Notes: generated from the letters alone by a model not told the origin. Positions 1 to 9,984 are shown, counted from the stretch's first letter. The stretch is DNA of 64,000 nt from Lactobacillus xujianguonis (GCF_004009905.1 NZ_ML136872.1:85610-149609); one strand, 5' to 3'. Program-made: numbers and translations.

Positions 1-603
1 CTTACCATTAATTTTCAGTTCAACCACGAAGTGAGATGGCAACTGTGATTCACTAATCGTGACATATTCAATGTTGACTGGACCATCTTGCTGCAATAAT
101 TCTTGTAAATCTGTCTTATAGTCACGGGAATCGTCAAATTCACCCTTATCAATTAAAGGATAGACTGTTAAATGCAAGAAGTATTGCACTGCCTTCATCC
201 CTTGATCAAGGAAAAGTGCACCATTAAATGCTTCAAAAACATCTTCAAGCAAAGTCTTACGATGACGAGCACCAGCTTTTTCTTCTCCGCGACCCAGGTT
301 TATTTCATCTTGAAAACCACATTCAATTGCGAATTCAGAAAAGCCTTCAGTTCGAACGATGTTAGACCGCATCCGCGTCAATTCACCTTCATTTAATTTG
401 GGATAATGCCGGTAAAGATAATCGGAAACTGCCAATTCTAGCACAGCATCGCCTAGAAATTCTAGCTTTTCATAATCCCGCGCTTCATCGGGATGTTCAT
501 TTGCATAAGAAGAATGAGTAAAAGCTTCTTCAAGCAATTCAAGATTGTTAAATTTAATTTTATATTTATCGTTTAATTGTTTAATAAATTTTGTGCTTAC
601 CAT
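1..603 (-). CDS. rnc: Ribonuclease III, N-terminal 201 residues (runs off left edge)
   Basis: Double-stranded-RNA endonuclease that processes rRNA precursors and other structured RNAs. Reading from the ATG at 603, the catalytic-domain signature EKLEFLGDAVLELAV lies at about residues 42-56, and a second conserved acidic stretch (LLEDVFEAFNGALF) at about 118-131 supplies metal ligands. The start of the dsRNA-binding domain (DYKTDLQELLQ) is visible before the edge, so the C-terminal ~25-30 residues are missing from the window. In Bacillus the order is acpA-rncS-smc; here the opp operon stands between acpP and rnc. The family assignment is sure. Confidence 0.96.
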   Translation of the reverse strand, partial: MVSTKFIKQLNDKYKIKFNNLELLEEAFTHSSYANEHPDEARDYEKLEFLGDAVLELAVSDYLYRHYPKLNEGELTRMRSNIVRTEGFSEFAIECGFQDEINLGRGEEKAGARHRKTLLEDVFEAFNGALFLDQGMKAVQYFLHLTVYPLIDKGEFDDSRDYKTDLQELLQQDGPVNIEYVTISESQLPSHFVVELKINGK

Positions 604-651
604 ATTTCTGCCTTTCGTACCTATAAATTATACCAGTTTTCATAGACAGAC

Positions 652-686
652 AAAAAACAACCTGAGTCATTTTCAGGTTGTTTTTT
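652..686 (-). terminator. Rho-independent terminator after oppA
   Basis: A perfect 14-bp inverted repeat (AAAAAACAACCTGA and its complement) has a 7-nt loop and gives a T-run in both directions. It ends the oppA transcript 20 nt past its stop codon. Confidence 0.9.
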
Positions 687-707
687 GAGATTATTTGTTT
701 ATGAAAA

Positions 708-2462
708 TTACTTAGTGAAAGCAACGTCGTTCCAACCAAGGTCAGAATCGTTAGAAACTGAGTAGCCAGTCAACTTGCTGTTAACAGCAGTAATTTTGTA
801 TGCATTTGAAACTGGTACTACATATGCTTCATCGAACATGTACTTTTGCCACTTCCATAAAGCGTTCTTGCGGTATTCAGTATTCAAAGCCTTCTTGCCA
901 TCCATTTCAGCAAGTAACTTGTTGTTTTCCTTAGTTACGAAACGTGAGAAGTTAAATGGAGCCCGTTCACCGTAAAGGTTGTTTTGTGAAGGATCACCCG
1001 CTAAGCTCCAACCAGCCATGAACATATCAATACCTGGATCGTCGTTTTGAACCTTGTCGTAGAATGAGTTACCTTCAATCAAACGACCACCAGTTAACTT
1101 AACGTTCAAGCCCATCTTCTTCCATTGTTGGATGTAGTTTTGGATGATTGGTTCTTGAGTTGAGCTACCAGTCATGGCTGCCAAGTGAATAGTTAATGGC
1201 TTACCGTTAGGTTGGACACGGTAAGTACCCTTCTTCTTGTAACCAGCCTTGTCCAAAAGTTCGTTACCCTTCTTAATGTTGTAAGTGTAACCCTTGATAT
1301 CCTTATCAAAGAATTCACCGAAGGCCTTTGGTACCAAAGTAGGAATTCTGAAGGTTAAGCCTTGAGTATAACGCTTGTTAACTTGATCAACGTTCATACC
1401 ATAAGCAATAGCTTGACGCAAAGCCTTGTTGTTCATCTTTGCGTTCTTGTTCATGACGTTCTTGCCAGCCTTCTTGTCCCACTTACCAACCTTGAAACCA
1501 AGGTAGTTGTATGAAAGTGGAGTGTTGGCAATAAAGTTGTAGCCCTTAGTATTCTTAACTTGTTGCCATTGTGAGTTAACAACATCAATAATGTCAAACT
1601 TGTGTGACTTAAGAGCTTGAGCAGCTGAGTTTGAAGAAATTACAGTTTCAGTAATCTTCTTGATGTGTGGTTGACCCTTGTAGTAGTACTTGTTTGGTGA
1701 CCAAGTTACTGATTGACCACGAACAATCTTATCAATCTTGTATGGACCAAAGAATAATGGCTTTTGACGAACCTTGTCAGATGAAATCAACTTATTCATT
1801 GGTACATCTTTCAAGTAGTGGTAAGGAGTTGCAGACTTCCAGAAGTAACCTGAACCAATCATGTTCATACCTGGGTACATTTCCTTAAAGTGAATTACCA
1901 AGGTATTACCATTTTCACCATTAGGCATTTCCAAGCCCTTGATAGTCTTAGCTTTGCCTTCATGGAATTCTTTGAAGCCCACAATGTTTTCCAATAGAGA
2001 TGAATATCTTTGTGATCCACTCTTGGAGTTAGCAATGATTTCATATGGGTATTCCATATCTTTAGCAGTTACAGGCTTACCATCTGACCACTTAACACCC
2101 TTTTTAAGTTTGAAGGTAATAGTCTTAGCTTTATTATCTAATTTAAAGGTAGCAGCACCTTTGTTAGTAATTTCATAGCTTCCGTTTGAAGTAACCAATG
2201 ATTCATGACCAAATTGACCAACAGTATCATCAATTGAATCAGTTGACAAAGTATCTTCAAAGATACCCTTAAATGGGGTATTAGCTAAAATAGCATATTT
2301 TAATGTACCACCATTCTTCTTTGGCTTATTTGGAACAGTTTGTGGAAACTTTTCCTTTGAAGCATCTTGATTATTAGCATTGTTCTTGTTACCACAAGCA
2401 GCTAAAGCTAATGCAGCACCGGTTAATAAACCGATTGAACCTAAAGCTTTAATTTTATTCAT
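708..2462 (-). CDS. oppA: Oligopeptide ABC transporter substrate-binding lipoprotein
   Basis: Extracellular receptor that captures oligopeptides and delivers them to OppBCDF. The 584-aa protein begins with a lipoprotein signal peptide: positive MNKIK, hydrophobic core and lipobox LAAC with the acylated cysteine at residue 23, followed by an Asn/Lys-rich linker. The body is the family 5 solute-binding fold, with the typical TFKLKKGVKWSDGKPVTAKD stretch near residue 110. The start is fixed by GGAGG nine bases upstream. It is the last gene of the opp set but lies behind a terminator-like hairpin and its own promoter, which would let the receptor be made in excess over the membrane parts. Confidence 0.95.
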   Translation of the reverse strand: MNKIKALGSIGLLTGAALALAACGNKNNANNQDASKEKFPQTVPNKPKKNGGTLKYAILANTPFKGIFEDTLSTDSIDDTVGQFGHESLVTSNGSYEITNKGAATFKLDNKAKTITFKLKKGVKWSDGKPVTAKDMEYPYEIIANSKSGSQRYSSLLENIVGFKEFHEGKAKTIKGLEMPNGENGNTLVIHFKEMYPGMNMIGSGYFWKSATPYHYLKDVPMNKLISSDKVRQKPLFFGPYKIDKIVRGQSVTWSPNKYYYKGQPHIKKITETVISSNSAAQALKSHKFDIIDVVNSQWQQVKNTKGYNFIANTPLSYNYLGFKVGKWDKKAGKNVMNKNAKMNNKALRQAIAYGMNVDQVNKRYTQGLTFRIPTLVPKAFGEFFDKDIKGYTYNIKKGNELLDKAGYKKKGTYRVQPNGKPLTIHLAAMTGSSTQEPIIQNYIQQWKKMGLNVKLTGGRLIEGNSFYDKVQNDDPGIDMFMAGWSLAGDPSQNNLYGERAPFNFSRFVTKENNKLLAEMDGKKALNTEYRKNALWKWQKYMFDEAYVVPVSNAYKITAVNSKLTGYSVSNDSDLGWNDVAFTK

Positions 2463-2515
2463 TAAAATAACCTCCCGATTATTGTGGACTTTTTTGAATC
2501 AAGTTGATATTTAGA

Positions 2516-2544
2516 ATAATAACACAGAATTAACTTATTGTGAA
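2516..2544 (-). promoter_or_regulatory. Promoter of oppA
   Basis: On the minus strand, -35 TTCACA (2539-2544), a 17-nt spacer and -10 TATTAT (2516-2521) precede oppA. The position just downstream of a hairpin fits independent transcription of oppA. Confidence 0.6.
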
Positions 2545-2599
2545 GTTTAAATTAGAAAAAATATGAAAAAAGTTTTAATTATAGCTTTATAAACAAAAA

Positions 2600-2630
2600 G
2601 AATAGCATAAACTCAACACTTATGCTATTC
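2600..2630 (-). terminator. Terminator or attenuating hairpin between oppC and oppA
   Basis: Perfect 11-bp stem (GAATAGCATAA and complement) with a 9-nt loop. On the minus strand it is followed by TTTTTGTTT. It would stop or reduce read-through from oppC into oppA. Confidence 0.7.
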
Positions 2631-2652
2631 ATAAAGTTTTTATTAAGTTCAA

Positions 2653-3564
2653 TTAATTTTCACGTTGACGAGCATCAGCAGCCTTTTGCAAAGCACGACC
2701 AACATAGTTAATACTCAATGAAATAATCAAAAGTAAAATTGCAGCTGGCATCCATAACCAAGGACGAGTAGTAACGTTAACAGGATCATTAGCATACCCA
2801 ATTAAAGTACCAAGAGATGGAGTAGTGATTGGTAAACCATAACCAATAAATGAAAGTCCAGTTTCAACACCAATGTTACCGGCAATCCCCAAAACTAAAT
2901 CAATGATGATCATTGAAGAAATATTTGGTAATACTTCTCTAAACATGATTTGCAAATCACTAGATCCCGAAGTCTTCGAGGCCATAACATATTCTCGTCC
3001 ACGCTGTGCTAAAACGAAACTTCTGTAATACCGCGCCGAACTCGTCCAGCCAAAGATCGAAATCATTCCTACTAAAGTGTAGGCGTTGTAGTTAGGAATA
3101 ACTGTTGCCAAAACAATCAAGATTGGAAAATTTGGCATAATCTGGATGAAGTCGACAATTCTCATAATGATGGAATCAATGATACCGCCATAGTATCCTG
3201 CAAAAATACCAACAATTAAACCAACAACCATGGAAATCAAAGTTACTGAAATACCAATCATGATAGAGTTACGTCCACCCATGATTAATAATTTCAAAAT
3301 ATCACGACCACCTTCGTCAGTACCGAAGATATGGCCATTTTCACCCCAAGCATAGTAGGATTCAGCAATGTTAATTTCTGTAACTTGTGACTTGTTTAAG
3401 AACAAAGAACCGACAAAACAGAATAGTAAAATTGCTATTACAATACAAAACGCTGTTAACGCTGCTTTATCTTTAACAATTTCGCGTAAAACAATTCGAA
3501 TTCCTAATGGAGGAGTTGAAACCTGTTGACTGTTATCTTTTTTCATTTTTTTATCTTTAGCCAT
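2653..3564 (-). CDS. oppC: Oligopeptide ABC transporter permease OppC
   Basis: Inner membrane channel subunit that pairs with OppB. The 303-aa protein has a cytoplasmic charged N-terminus, a first membrane segment near residues 40-60, a large extracellular loop (the GTDEGGRD motif is typical of DppC/OppC) and five further membrane helices. The EAA-like loop that contacts the ATPases lies around VMASKTSGSS. A longer reading from 3606 is possible, but GGGAGGAG sits just before the ATG at 3564 and the longer form would overlap oppB, so 3564 is preferred. There is a 13-nt gap after oppB. Confidence 0.95.
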   Translation of the reverse strand: MAKDKKMKKDNSQQVSTPPLGIRIVLREIVKDKAALTAFCIVIAILLFCFVGSLFLNKSQVTEINIAESYYAWGENGHIFGTDEGGRDILKLLIMGGRNSIMIGISVTLISMVVGLIVGIFAGYYGGIIDSIIMRIVDFIQIMPNFPILIVLATVIPNYNAYTLVGMISIFGWTSSARYYRSFVLAQRGREYVMASKTSGSSDLQIMFREVLPNISSMIIIDLVLGIAGNIGVETGLSFIGYGLPITTPSLGTLIGYANDPVNVTTRPWLWMPAAILLLIISLSINYVGRALQKAADARQREN

Positions 3565-3577
3565 TTTCTTCTCCTCC

Positions 3578-4537
3578 CTACTGAATTCTGATTCTTGGGT
3601 CGACAATACTCATGATAATATCTGAGAGCAAGTTACCAATTAAAGTTAAAATACCGTAAAGTAAGATTAAAGCTGTCAAAGTCGTATAATCACGTTGAGA
3701 AATTGAATCCATGAACAATTGTCCCATACCAGGATAATTGAAGACAGTTTCAATAATAACGGAACCACTAAGTAAACCAGTAATCGTGTTACCAAAGAAA
3801 GCAGCGATTGGTAAAAGTGAGTTTCTCAAAATATGTTTATTAAAGACGACTTTTTCAGGAACACCCTTTGAGCGAGCAGTCCGAACATAATCTTCTACTC
3901 GGTTATCCAAAATACCAATTCTCAAGTATTGAACAGTACCTGTGGTAGAAATTACAGCAGCTAAAATTGCTGGTAATAGCATATGATAGAATCTACTCCA
4001 AATAACTGGGAAGAATCCAGATGCACTACCAGAAACAGAACCAGATATTGGGAACCAACCAAGCGTATAGCCAAAGAGCCAGATACCTAAAATGTAAACC
4101 ACGAAACCTGGAATAGCGAAAGTAATGTAGTTAAAGATCTGAATCAAAGTGCCTTGCCAGTGACCTTCACGACGACCAGCAGTAATTCCCATTGGAATAG
4201 CTAAAGCATAAGTAATTACAACGGTTAACAAGGATAGCCAGAAGGTATTAACAGCACGATCGGCAATTAATGAAGTAACTGAAACGTGTTGAACATAACT
4301 AGTACCTAAATCACCATGGAATAAATTACCAACCCAACGGAAATATTGTACCCAAATTGGATCATTTAACCCAGCAGCTTGTCTTAAGCGAGCAATTTCT
4401 TTAGGGTCCGTGTTAGGGTTAATCAAACCGGTAAATGGATCCCCTGGCATCATTTTAGCCAAAATAAAGACAATGATACTTAAAACGATTAGCTGTGGAA
4501 TCATGATTAAAAGACGTCTTAAGACCGTTTTCCACAT
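3578..4537 (-). CDS. oppB: Oligopeptide ABC transporter permease OppB
   Basis: Partner permease of OppC in the cytoplasmic membrane. The 319-aa protein starts with the usual [18 protein letters not shown] first helix, then the MMPGDPF motif found at the start of the extracellular loop in OppB/DppB. Five more helices follow, with the cytoplasmic coupling loop at about residues 205-225 ([16 protein letters not shown]). Length and motifs are those of the family. Its start lies 2 nt after the oppF stop, which indicates translational coupling. Confidence 0.96.
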   Translation of the reverse strand: MWKTVLRRLLIMIPQLIVLSIIVFILAKMMPGDPFTGLINPNTDPKEIARLRQAAGLNDPIWVQYFRWVGNLFHGDLGTSYVQHVSVTSLIADRAVNTFWLSLLTVVITYALAIPMGITAGRREGHWQGTLIQIFNYITFAIPGFVVYILGIWLFGYTLGWFPISGSVSGSASGFFPVIWSRFYHMLLPAILAAVISTTGTVQYLRIGILDNRVEDYVRTARSKGVPEKVVFNKHILRNSLLPIAAFFGNTITGLLSGSVIIETVFNYPGMGQLFMDSISQRDYTTLTALILLYGILTLIGNLLSDIIMSIVDPRIRIQ

Positions 4538-4539
4538 TA

Positions 4540-5502
4540 TTATTTGCCCTCCATTTCATTCAATTCAGCACTTGGTAAGGCAACGTAATGAGTCGTAGTA
4601 AGTTTTTGTAATGGAAATACTCGACCGTCTTTGTCGTACCACTTACTTTGGTCATTGCGATATTCTGCTTCAACTTCCAAACGGTGCTTCTTGTGCTCTG
4701 CACGGTGTTCAACATCGACCTTCGGAATAGCTGATAGTAAACGCTTGGTATAAATGTGCATTGGATGCTTATAGATATCATCTTTAGTACCCAGTTCTAC
4801 TAAACGTCCACGGTTCATAATCGCAATATTCTCTGACATGTGGCGAATAACACCTAAGTCGTGAGAAATAAACAGATATGCAATATTGTATTGTTGTTGA
4901 ATATTCTTCATGAAGTTCAAAACCTGTGCTTGAACTGAAAGGTCCAAGGCACTAGTTGGTTCGTCAGCAATGATCAACTTAGGATTAGTAGCTACCGCAC
5001 GGGCAACCCCAATTCTTTGTCTTTGACCACCAGAGAATTCGTGTGGATACTTGTAAATCGCATCACTTGGCATCCCAACGATATCAAGTAATTCTTGTAC
5101 ACGTTCACGTTCTTGATCAGTCGTCAAATTTTCAAAGTTTCTAATTGGTTCCGCAATAATGTCCTCAATTCTCTTTCTTGGGTTCAAACTGGACATTGAA
5201 TCCTGGAAGATCATTTGACCATCTTTGTTGTAATTTAACTTTCTTCGGTTAGAAGCCTTAGTAATATCTTGACCTTTGTAGAAAATTTGGCCACTGGTGA
5301 CCTTTTCAATCCCAACGATCGCCTTACCGGTGGTAGATTTACCTGAACCAGATTCACCAATTAAACCGTAAGTTTCACCTTCATTAATGGTTAAATTAAT
5401 ACCATCAACGGCACGAACATAATCAGTAATCCTATTCCAGAAACCAGAACGAATTGGGTAGTGAACCTTTAAATCTTTAACTTGAATAATTTCTTTACTC
5501 AT
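4540..5502 (-). CDS. oppF: Oligopeptide ABC transporter ATP-binding protein OppF
   Basis: One of the two cytoplasmic ATPases that drive peptide import. The 320-aa protein has a Walker A motif ([12 protein letters not shown]) near residue 50, the Q-loop ([16 protein letters not shown]), the ABC signature [14 protein letters not shown] near 156-169, Walker [13 protein letters not shown] and the H-loop histidine in FISHDLGVI. The C-terminal oligopeptide-type extension is short and lacks the cysteine cluster that OppD carries. It sits 3 nt after oppD. Confidence 0.96.
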   Translation of the reverse strand: MSKEIIQVKDLKVHYPIRSGFWNRITDYVRAVDGINLTINEGETYGLIGESGSGKSTTGKAIVGIEKVTSGQIFYKGQDITKASNRRKLNYNKDGQMIFQDSMSSLNPRKRIEDIIAEPIRNFENLTTDQERERVQELLDIVGMPSDAIYKYPHEFSGGQRQRIGVARAVATNPKLIIADEPTSALDLSVQAQVLNFMKNIQQQYNIAYLFISHDLGVIRHMSENIAIMNRGRLVELGTKDDIYKHPMHIYTKRLLSAIPKVDVEHRAEHKKHRLEVEAEYRNDQSKWYDKDGRVFPLQKLTTTHYVALPSAELNEMEGK

Positions 5503-5505
5503 AGA

Positions 5506-6543
5506 TTACTCTCCACTTACTGAATTAACTTCTTGAGGTGCTGGTTGGTCTTCAAAGTGGAAACTCTTCCAGCAAGTACATCTTACCCAATGACCTGGTT
5601 CAACTTCATGAACTTGAGGATTTTCTTCATGGGCACTTGCTGGAATCCAAGGAATTCTAGCAGCGAACCGATCCCCAGTACGAGGCATATTCTTCAATGA
5701 TGGCACTGTACCATGAATCACAAGAAGTTCTTCGTCACTATCGCCTTCATTTTGTGGCATGGAGTTCAACAAAGACCGTGTGTATGGGTGTAATGGATGT
5801 TCAAAAATTGTCTTAACATCGGATTTTTCAACGATTTGACCGGCGTACATAACGGCAACTTCATCAGCAGTTTCAGCTACGACACCTAAGTCGTGAGTAA
5901 TCAAGACAATACCTGAGTGAGATTGCTTTTGAATATCTTGCAGCAAGTCCAAAATCTGCGCTTGAATAGTAACATCAAGAGCAGTTGTTGGTTCATCGGC
6001 AATGATGATTTCTGGCTTGCAGGCAATGGCCATCGCAATCACGACACGTTGACGTAAACCACCAGACAATTCGTGGGGATACATCATGTACATTTCTTCA
6101 GGATTTGGCATCCCAACTTGATTAAATAGCTCAATTACTCGTGCCTTACGTGCCTTTTCATCCATATCTGTGTGGTAGTAAAGGGTTTCGGCAACTTGAT
6201 CACCAACACGCATTAATGGGTTTAAGCTGGCTAATGGATCCTGGAAAATCATCCCGATCTTATCACCACGAATCTTATTGAATAAAGATTCATTCAAACC
6301 AACTAAATTAAGCTCATTGTAGAGAATGTCCCCGGTTACTTTAGTATTTTGATGATCGTATAAGCCAATAATGCTTGATGCGATCGTGCTCTTACCACAA
6401 CCAGATTCACCAACAATGGCCAAAATTTCATCTCGTTTTAAGGTCAGATTGACATCATCTGCAGCATCATAAAACTTGCCTTGCAAGCGATATGCTGTGT
6501 GCAGGTGCTGGATATCTAACAAGAGATCACTTTGCTTCTCCAA
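5506..6543 (-). CDS. oppD: Oligopeptide ABC transporter ATP-binding protein OppD
   Basis: First gene of the opp operon and partner ATPase of OppF. Visible motifs in 345 aa are Walker A GESGCGKSTIASS near residue 49, Q-loop MIFQDPLASLNPLMRV, signature LSGGLRQRVVIAMAI, Walker B IIIADEPTTALD and the H-loop LITHDLGVV. The C-terminal oligopeptide extension (residues ~235-330) ends in a cysteine-containing segment (WVRCTCW), as in iron-sulfur OppD/DppD types. The start codon is TTG, with GGAGG seven bases upstream; an ATG in between is in another frame. Confidence 0.95.
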   Translation of the reverse strand: MEKQSDLLLDIQHLHTAYRLQGKFYDAADDVNLTLKRDEILAIVGESGCGKSTIASSIIGLYDHQNTKVTGDILYNELNLVGLNESLFNKIRGDKIGMIFQDPLASLNPLMRVGDQVAETLYYHTDMDEKARKARVIELFNQVGMPNPEEMYMMYPHELSGGLRQRVVIAMAIACKPEIIIADEPTTALDVTIQAQILDLLQDIQKQSHSGIVLITHDLGVVAETADEVAVMYAGQIVEKSDVKTIFEHPLHPYTRSLLNSMPQNEGDSDEELLVIHGTVPSLKNMPRTGDRFAARIPWIPASAHEENPQVHEVEPGHWVRCTCWKSFHFEDQPAPQEVNSVSGE

Positions 6544-6621
6544 AGGTCATTCCTCCATCTTACTGTACTTATTTATTAAAAGGTACTTAAGTTTCTTAAT
6601 TTATTTTCTAATTATAAACAT

Positions 6622-6654
6622 AAAGCCGCCCTCATGCAAACTGAGAACGGCTTT
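6622..6654 (-). terminator. Terminator between acpP and oppD
   Basis: Stem AAAGCCG...CGGCTTT with an inner CTCA/TGAG pairing. The T-run is perfect on the plus side and weaker on the minus side, so it may terminate acpP only partly. Confidence 0.6.
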
Positions 6655-6666
6655 TTTTCAAAAAAA

Positions 6667-6909
6667 TTATTCTTGGTGAGCTTTGATATAAGCAACAGCG
6701 TCGCCAACAGTTTTAATTTTTTCAGCCTCATCATCGGGAATTTCAGCGCCAAACTCATCTTCTAGTTGCAAAATAAATTCCACTAAGTCAATTGAGTCAG
6801 CATCTAAATCACTAGAAAAATTAGTATCCTTAGTAATCTTATCTGCATCAATATCAAAATTATCAGCAATTAAGCCCTTAATCTTATTAAAAATTTCTTC
6901 TTCGCTCAT
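6667..6909 (-). CDS. acpP: Acyl carrier protein
   Basis: Carries growing acyl chains on 4'-phosphopantetheine in fatty acid and phospholipid synthesis. The small acidic 80-aa protein has the DSIDLVEF motif, where the serine (about residue 39) is the phosphopantetheine site (DSL in most families, DSI here). AGGAGG lies just before the ATG. It follows plsX by 11 nt, the conserved Firmicute pairing of phosphate acyltransferase and its acyl donor carrier. No fabD or fabG lies next to it, unlike in Bacillus. Confidence 0.95.
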   Translation of the reverse strand: MSEEEIFNKIKGLIADNFDIDADKITKDTNFSSDLDADSIDLVEFILQLEDEFGAEIPDDEAEKIKTVGDAVAYIKAHQE

Positions 6910-6920
6910 ATATCCTCCTA

Positions 6921-7919
6921 TTATTTAGCAAACGTAGCCTTAACCTCGCCTACTAAATCTTCGTCTAACATTTTATCAATTTGTTTCAAGGTATAGTAAA
7001 TTGGTCTTTCATTAGAACGACCATGAGTTTTAACAACCGGAGAATTTACTCCCAATAAGACGGCCCCACCATGAACAGCTGTATCGTACTTGTTCTTTAG
7101 GTCGTTAACAGCATTCTTAATCATTAAGGCACCAATCTTTGTCATTAACCCATTATTAAGCAAACTATCCTTTAAGGAGTGGAGTAAGACGCTCGACATC
7201 CCTTCCACACTCTTTAAAGCAATATTACCAGAAAAACCGTCAGTTGCAACTACGTCCGCCTTACCGGTCATAATTTCGTTACCTTCAATATTACCGATAA
7301 AGTTTAAATCACTCTTTTGAAGCAACTCATATGCAGCTTGGTGAATTTCGTCACCCTTATCGCTTTCGGCACCATTATTAAGTAGAGCAACACGCGGATT
7401 TTTCACATCACGAATTTTTTCAGCATAAAATGAAGCCATTTCAGCCCATTGCAAAATATATTCTGGTTTAGTCTTGGCATTTGCCCCAACATCGACAATA
7501 TTAAAGCCTTTATCAGTATTTTGAGCAGGCAAAGTTGGCATTAAGCCTGGGCGACTAATTCCTTTAATCCGGCCAATAATGAAAATTCCACAAGCAAGTA
7601 AAGCTCCAGTATTACCTAAAGAGAACAAAGCATCAGCCTTGCCTTCTTTCACAAAATTGGCAGCTTCAACCATTGATGAATGTTTCTTGGTTCGCATGGC
7701 TTTAACTGGCTCATCTTCATCATTAATTACTTCAATAGTTGGAACAATCTTTAATTGATCATTAATTTCATCAGCAGGGATTACTTGTCTCAATTGTTCT
7801 TTATCACCAAATAAAATGAATTGCGTCTGAGGAAGTTCTGCTCTAACTTTTAACACTCCATCGACAATTGCCTTAGGCGCATTTTCTCCACCCATGGCAT
7901 CAATTGCGATTCTTTTCAT
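6921..7919 (-). CDS. plsX: Acyl-ACP:phosphate acyltransferase PlsX
   Basis: Makes acyl-phosphate from acyl-ACP for the first glycerol-3-phosphate acylation in membrane lipid synthesis; it acts as a peripheral membrane protein. The 332-aa protein begins with the family signature RIAIDAMGGENAPKAIVDGV and later shows the conserved GNTGALL and VVATDGFSGNIALK stretches. Length is normal. It lies between recG and acpP, as in most Firmicutes but without fapR, the lipid regulator present at this spot in Bacillus. Confidence 0.97.
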   Translation of the reverse strand: MKRIAIDAMGGENAPKAIVDGVLKVRAELPQTQFILFGDKEQLRQVIPADEINDQLKIVPTIEVINDEDEPVKAMRTKKHSSMVEAANFVKEGKADALFSLGNTGALLACGIFIIGRIKGISRPGLMPTLPAQNTDKGFNIVDVGANAKTKPEYILQWAEMASFYAEKIRDVKNPRVALLNNGAESDKGDEIHQAAYELLQKSDLNFIGNIEGNEIMTGKADVVATDGFSGNIALKSVEGMSSVLLHSLKDSLLNNGLMTKIGALMIKNAVNDLKNKYDTAVHGGAVLLGVNSPVVKTHGRSNERPIYYTLKQIDKMLDEDLVGEVKATFAK

Positions 7920-7940
7920 GAAATAATCACCTAATCTTTT

Positions 7941-9983
7941 CTAAATTCTATTTTGTTCCAGTTTTTTATATTCTAGCACCTCGCGCAGAGATTCGTGAAC
8001 TGCTTTTTTTAGTTCTGGATCAGCTGCTATTAATTCTTTAGCAACCTTTTGAGCAACCACCATCGTATTGTAGTTGTTCACGACATTTCCAACGCGAAAC
8101 TCTGGTAAACCTGATTGGGCTTTGCCAAAAAGGTCACCTTCGCCGCGCATCTTGAGGTCTTCTTCAGCTAATTTAAAACCATCATTAGTGGCAGCAATAA
8201 TTTTCATCCGAGCTTTACCTGATTCAGTTTTGGGATCAGCAATGAACATGCAGTAACTTTGCGTCTGGCCACGACCAATCCGGCCTCGCAGTTGATGCAA
8301 TTGACTCAGACCAAACCGCTCAGCATTATAAATGATCATCATATTCGCATTTGGTACGTCGACCCCAACTTCGATGACGCTGGTTGTTACTAAGATATTG
8401 ATTTCGCCAGCAGCAAAATCCGCCATAATTTCATCTTTTTTAGCCCCAGGCATCTGTCCATGAAGCAAGACAACCTTTTGATCTGGAAAATCATGGCTTA
8501 ATTTTTCATGTAATTCTTCGGCATTCTTTAAGTCCATCGTTTCAGATTCAGTAATTAAGGGTGTCACTGCATAAATTTGAAAACCAGCCGCTAGCTGCTC
8601 TCGCATCAGGCGATAAACATCATCCATCTGACTACTTGTTTTCCAAGCTGAAATAATCGGCTTGCGCCCTGCTGGTAAATGACGAATTTCAGACACGGTC
8701 ATGTCCCCATAAACCGTTAAAGCTAAAGTTCGCGGAATTGGCGTGGCTGTCATCGCCAGAATATCAGGATCTTCACCCTTATTGATCAAAGCCTGCCGTT
8801 GGCCAACCCCAAAGCGGTGCTGTTCATCAATAATGACTAGACCCAAGTTTTTGAAAATAACATTATCTTGAATCAAGGCATGTGTCCCAATGACCACATT
8901 GATTGTGCCATCAGTTATTTCACGATAGATTTCTCGTCGCTCCAAAGTCTTGGTATTACCAGTCAGTAAAGCCACTCGCACGCCAAAAGGTCGTAACAAT
9001 TCATCGATCTTCTTAAAGTGCTGGGTCGCTAAAATTTCAGTTGGCACCATTAAAGCAGCTTGATAACCAGCAGTAATTGCCGCATAAATAGCATAAATTG
9101 CTACAACTGTTTTACCAGAACCAACATCCCCTTGCAAAAGACGGCGCATTTGCCTTGGAGAATGTAAATCAGTAAAAATTTCATTGACCACTTCTTTTTG
9201 GTCAGCTGACAATTCAAATGGTAATGAGGATGTAAGTTTAGCGATTTCTGTTAAGTCATAGTCTTTAGCCTTGCCTCGTGCCTTTTGATTATTGCTGGCA
9301 GTTAACTCAGCTAGTTGAATCTGAAAGATAAAGAACTCTCGAAAAATTGCACTTCGTTTGGCAAGTTCTGCTTCTTGACCATTCTTAGGATGATGCATTT
9401 TAACGATAATTTCCTGATCTGATAATAAGCTATATTTTGGCCTAATTGCAAGCGGTACAATATCTTTTACTTCAGGTAAAAAATCTTCAATCGCTAAATT
9501 GATTAAATCAACTAGTTTCTTTTGTCGCACATGCTTGTTAACCGGATAAATCGGCGCCATACCACTATCATTTTCCTTAGTAACGACAAACTTGAAGCCA
9601 GATAAACTCTGACGAGCAACATTATATTTACCATAAATTGCTACTTCTTGACCGATTTCTAGCTGTTTTTTCAACCAGGGCTGGTTAAAAAAATTGACCA
9701 TGATCACATCATGGTCAATTCTTAGTTTGAAGCTTAGACGACTCTTTTTGTAGCCAAAACGGCTCACAAACGGTTCAGTCGCTACAATCCCTTTTAGCAT
9801 TACCTTTTGACCATCCATGATTTGGTCTAAAGGTAAAGTTTGCAATTCATCATAGCGAAACGGAAAGTAGAATAATAGATCATAAATACTATAGATTCCT
9901 AAGCTTCCCAAATTGGCTGCAGTTTTTGTTCCAACTCCTTTTAAATCGGTCACAGGAGAAAATAATGCATTATTTTTAATCAT
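7941..9983 (-). CDS. recG: ATP-dependent DNA helicase RecG
   Basis: Remodels stalled replication forks and branch-migrates Holliday junctions. An N-terminal wedge/OB region (about residues 1-200) is followed by the two helicase lobes, with Walker A GDVGSGKTVVA, Walker B DEQH (IIDEQHRFGVGQ), motif III MTATPIPRTLA and motif VI QLRGRIGRG. The start is uncertain. The ATG at 9983 gives 680 aa, while an in-frame TTG at 9992 would add three residues; neither has a clear ribosome binding site. The start overlaps the end of the upstream kinase gene, so coupled translation is likely. Confidence 0.95.
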   Translation of the reverse strand: MIKNNALFSPVTDLKGVGTKTAANLGSLGIYSIYDLLFYFPFRYDELQTLPLDQIMDGQKVMLKGIVATEPFVSRFGYKKSRLSFKLRIDHDVIMVNFFNQPWLKKQLEIGQEVAIYGKYNVARQSLSGFKFVVTKENDSGMAPIYPVNKHVRQKKLVDLINLAIEDFLPEVKDIVPLAIRPKYSLLSDQEIIVKMHHPKNGQEAELAKRSAIFREFFIFQIQLAELTASNNQKARGKAKDYDLTEIAKLTSSLPFELSADQKEVVNEIFTDLHSPRQMRRLLQGDVGSGKTVVAIYAIYAAITAGYQAALMVPTEILATQHFKKIDELLRPFGVRVALLTGNTKTLERREIYREITDGTINVVIGTHALIQDNVIFKNLGLVIIDEQHRFGVGQRQALINKGEDPDILAMTATPIPRTLALTVYGDMTVSEIRHLPAGRKPIISAWKTSSQMDDVYRLMREQLAAGFQIYAVTPLITESETMDLKNAEELHEKLSHDFPDQKVVLLHGQMPGAKKDEIMADFAAGEINILVTTSVIEVGVDVPNANMMIIYNAERFGLSQLHQLRGRIGRGQTQSYCMFIADPKTESGKARMKIIAATNDGFKLAEEDLKMRGEGDLFGKAQSGLPEFRVGNVVNNYNTMVVAQKVAKELIAADPELKKAVHESLREVLEYKKLEQNRI

Positions 9984-9984
9984 T

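Noticed and set aside
1667..2178. Open frames on the plus strand inside oppA
   Set aside because: They are antisense shadows of oppA, without start signals or recognisable protein features.
6544..6621. A/T-rich stretch before oppD with an AATTAGAAAATAAATT sequence resembling a CodY box
   Set aside because: The match is weak, lactobacilli of this type are not generally known to carry CodY, and A/T-rich DNA gives such matches by chance.
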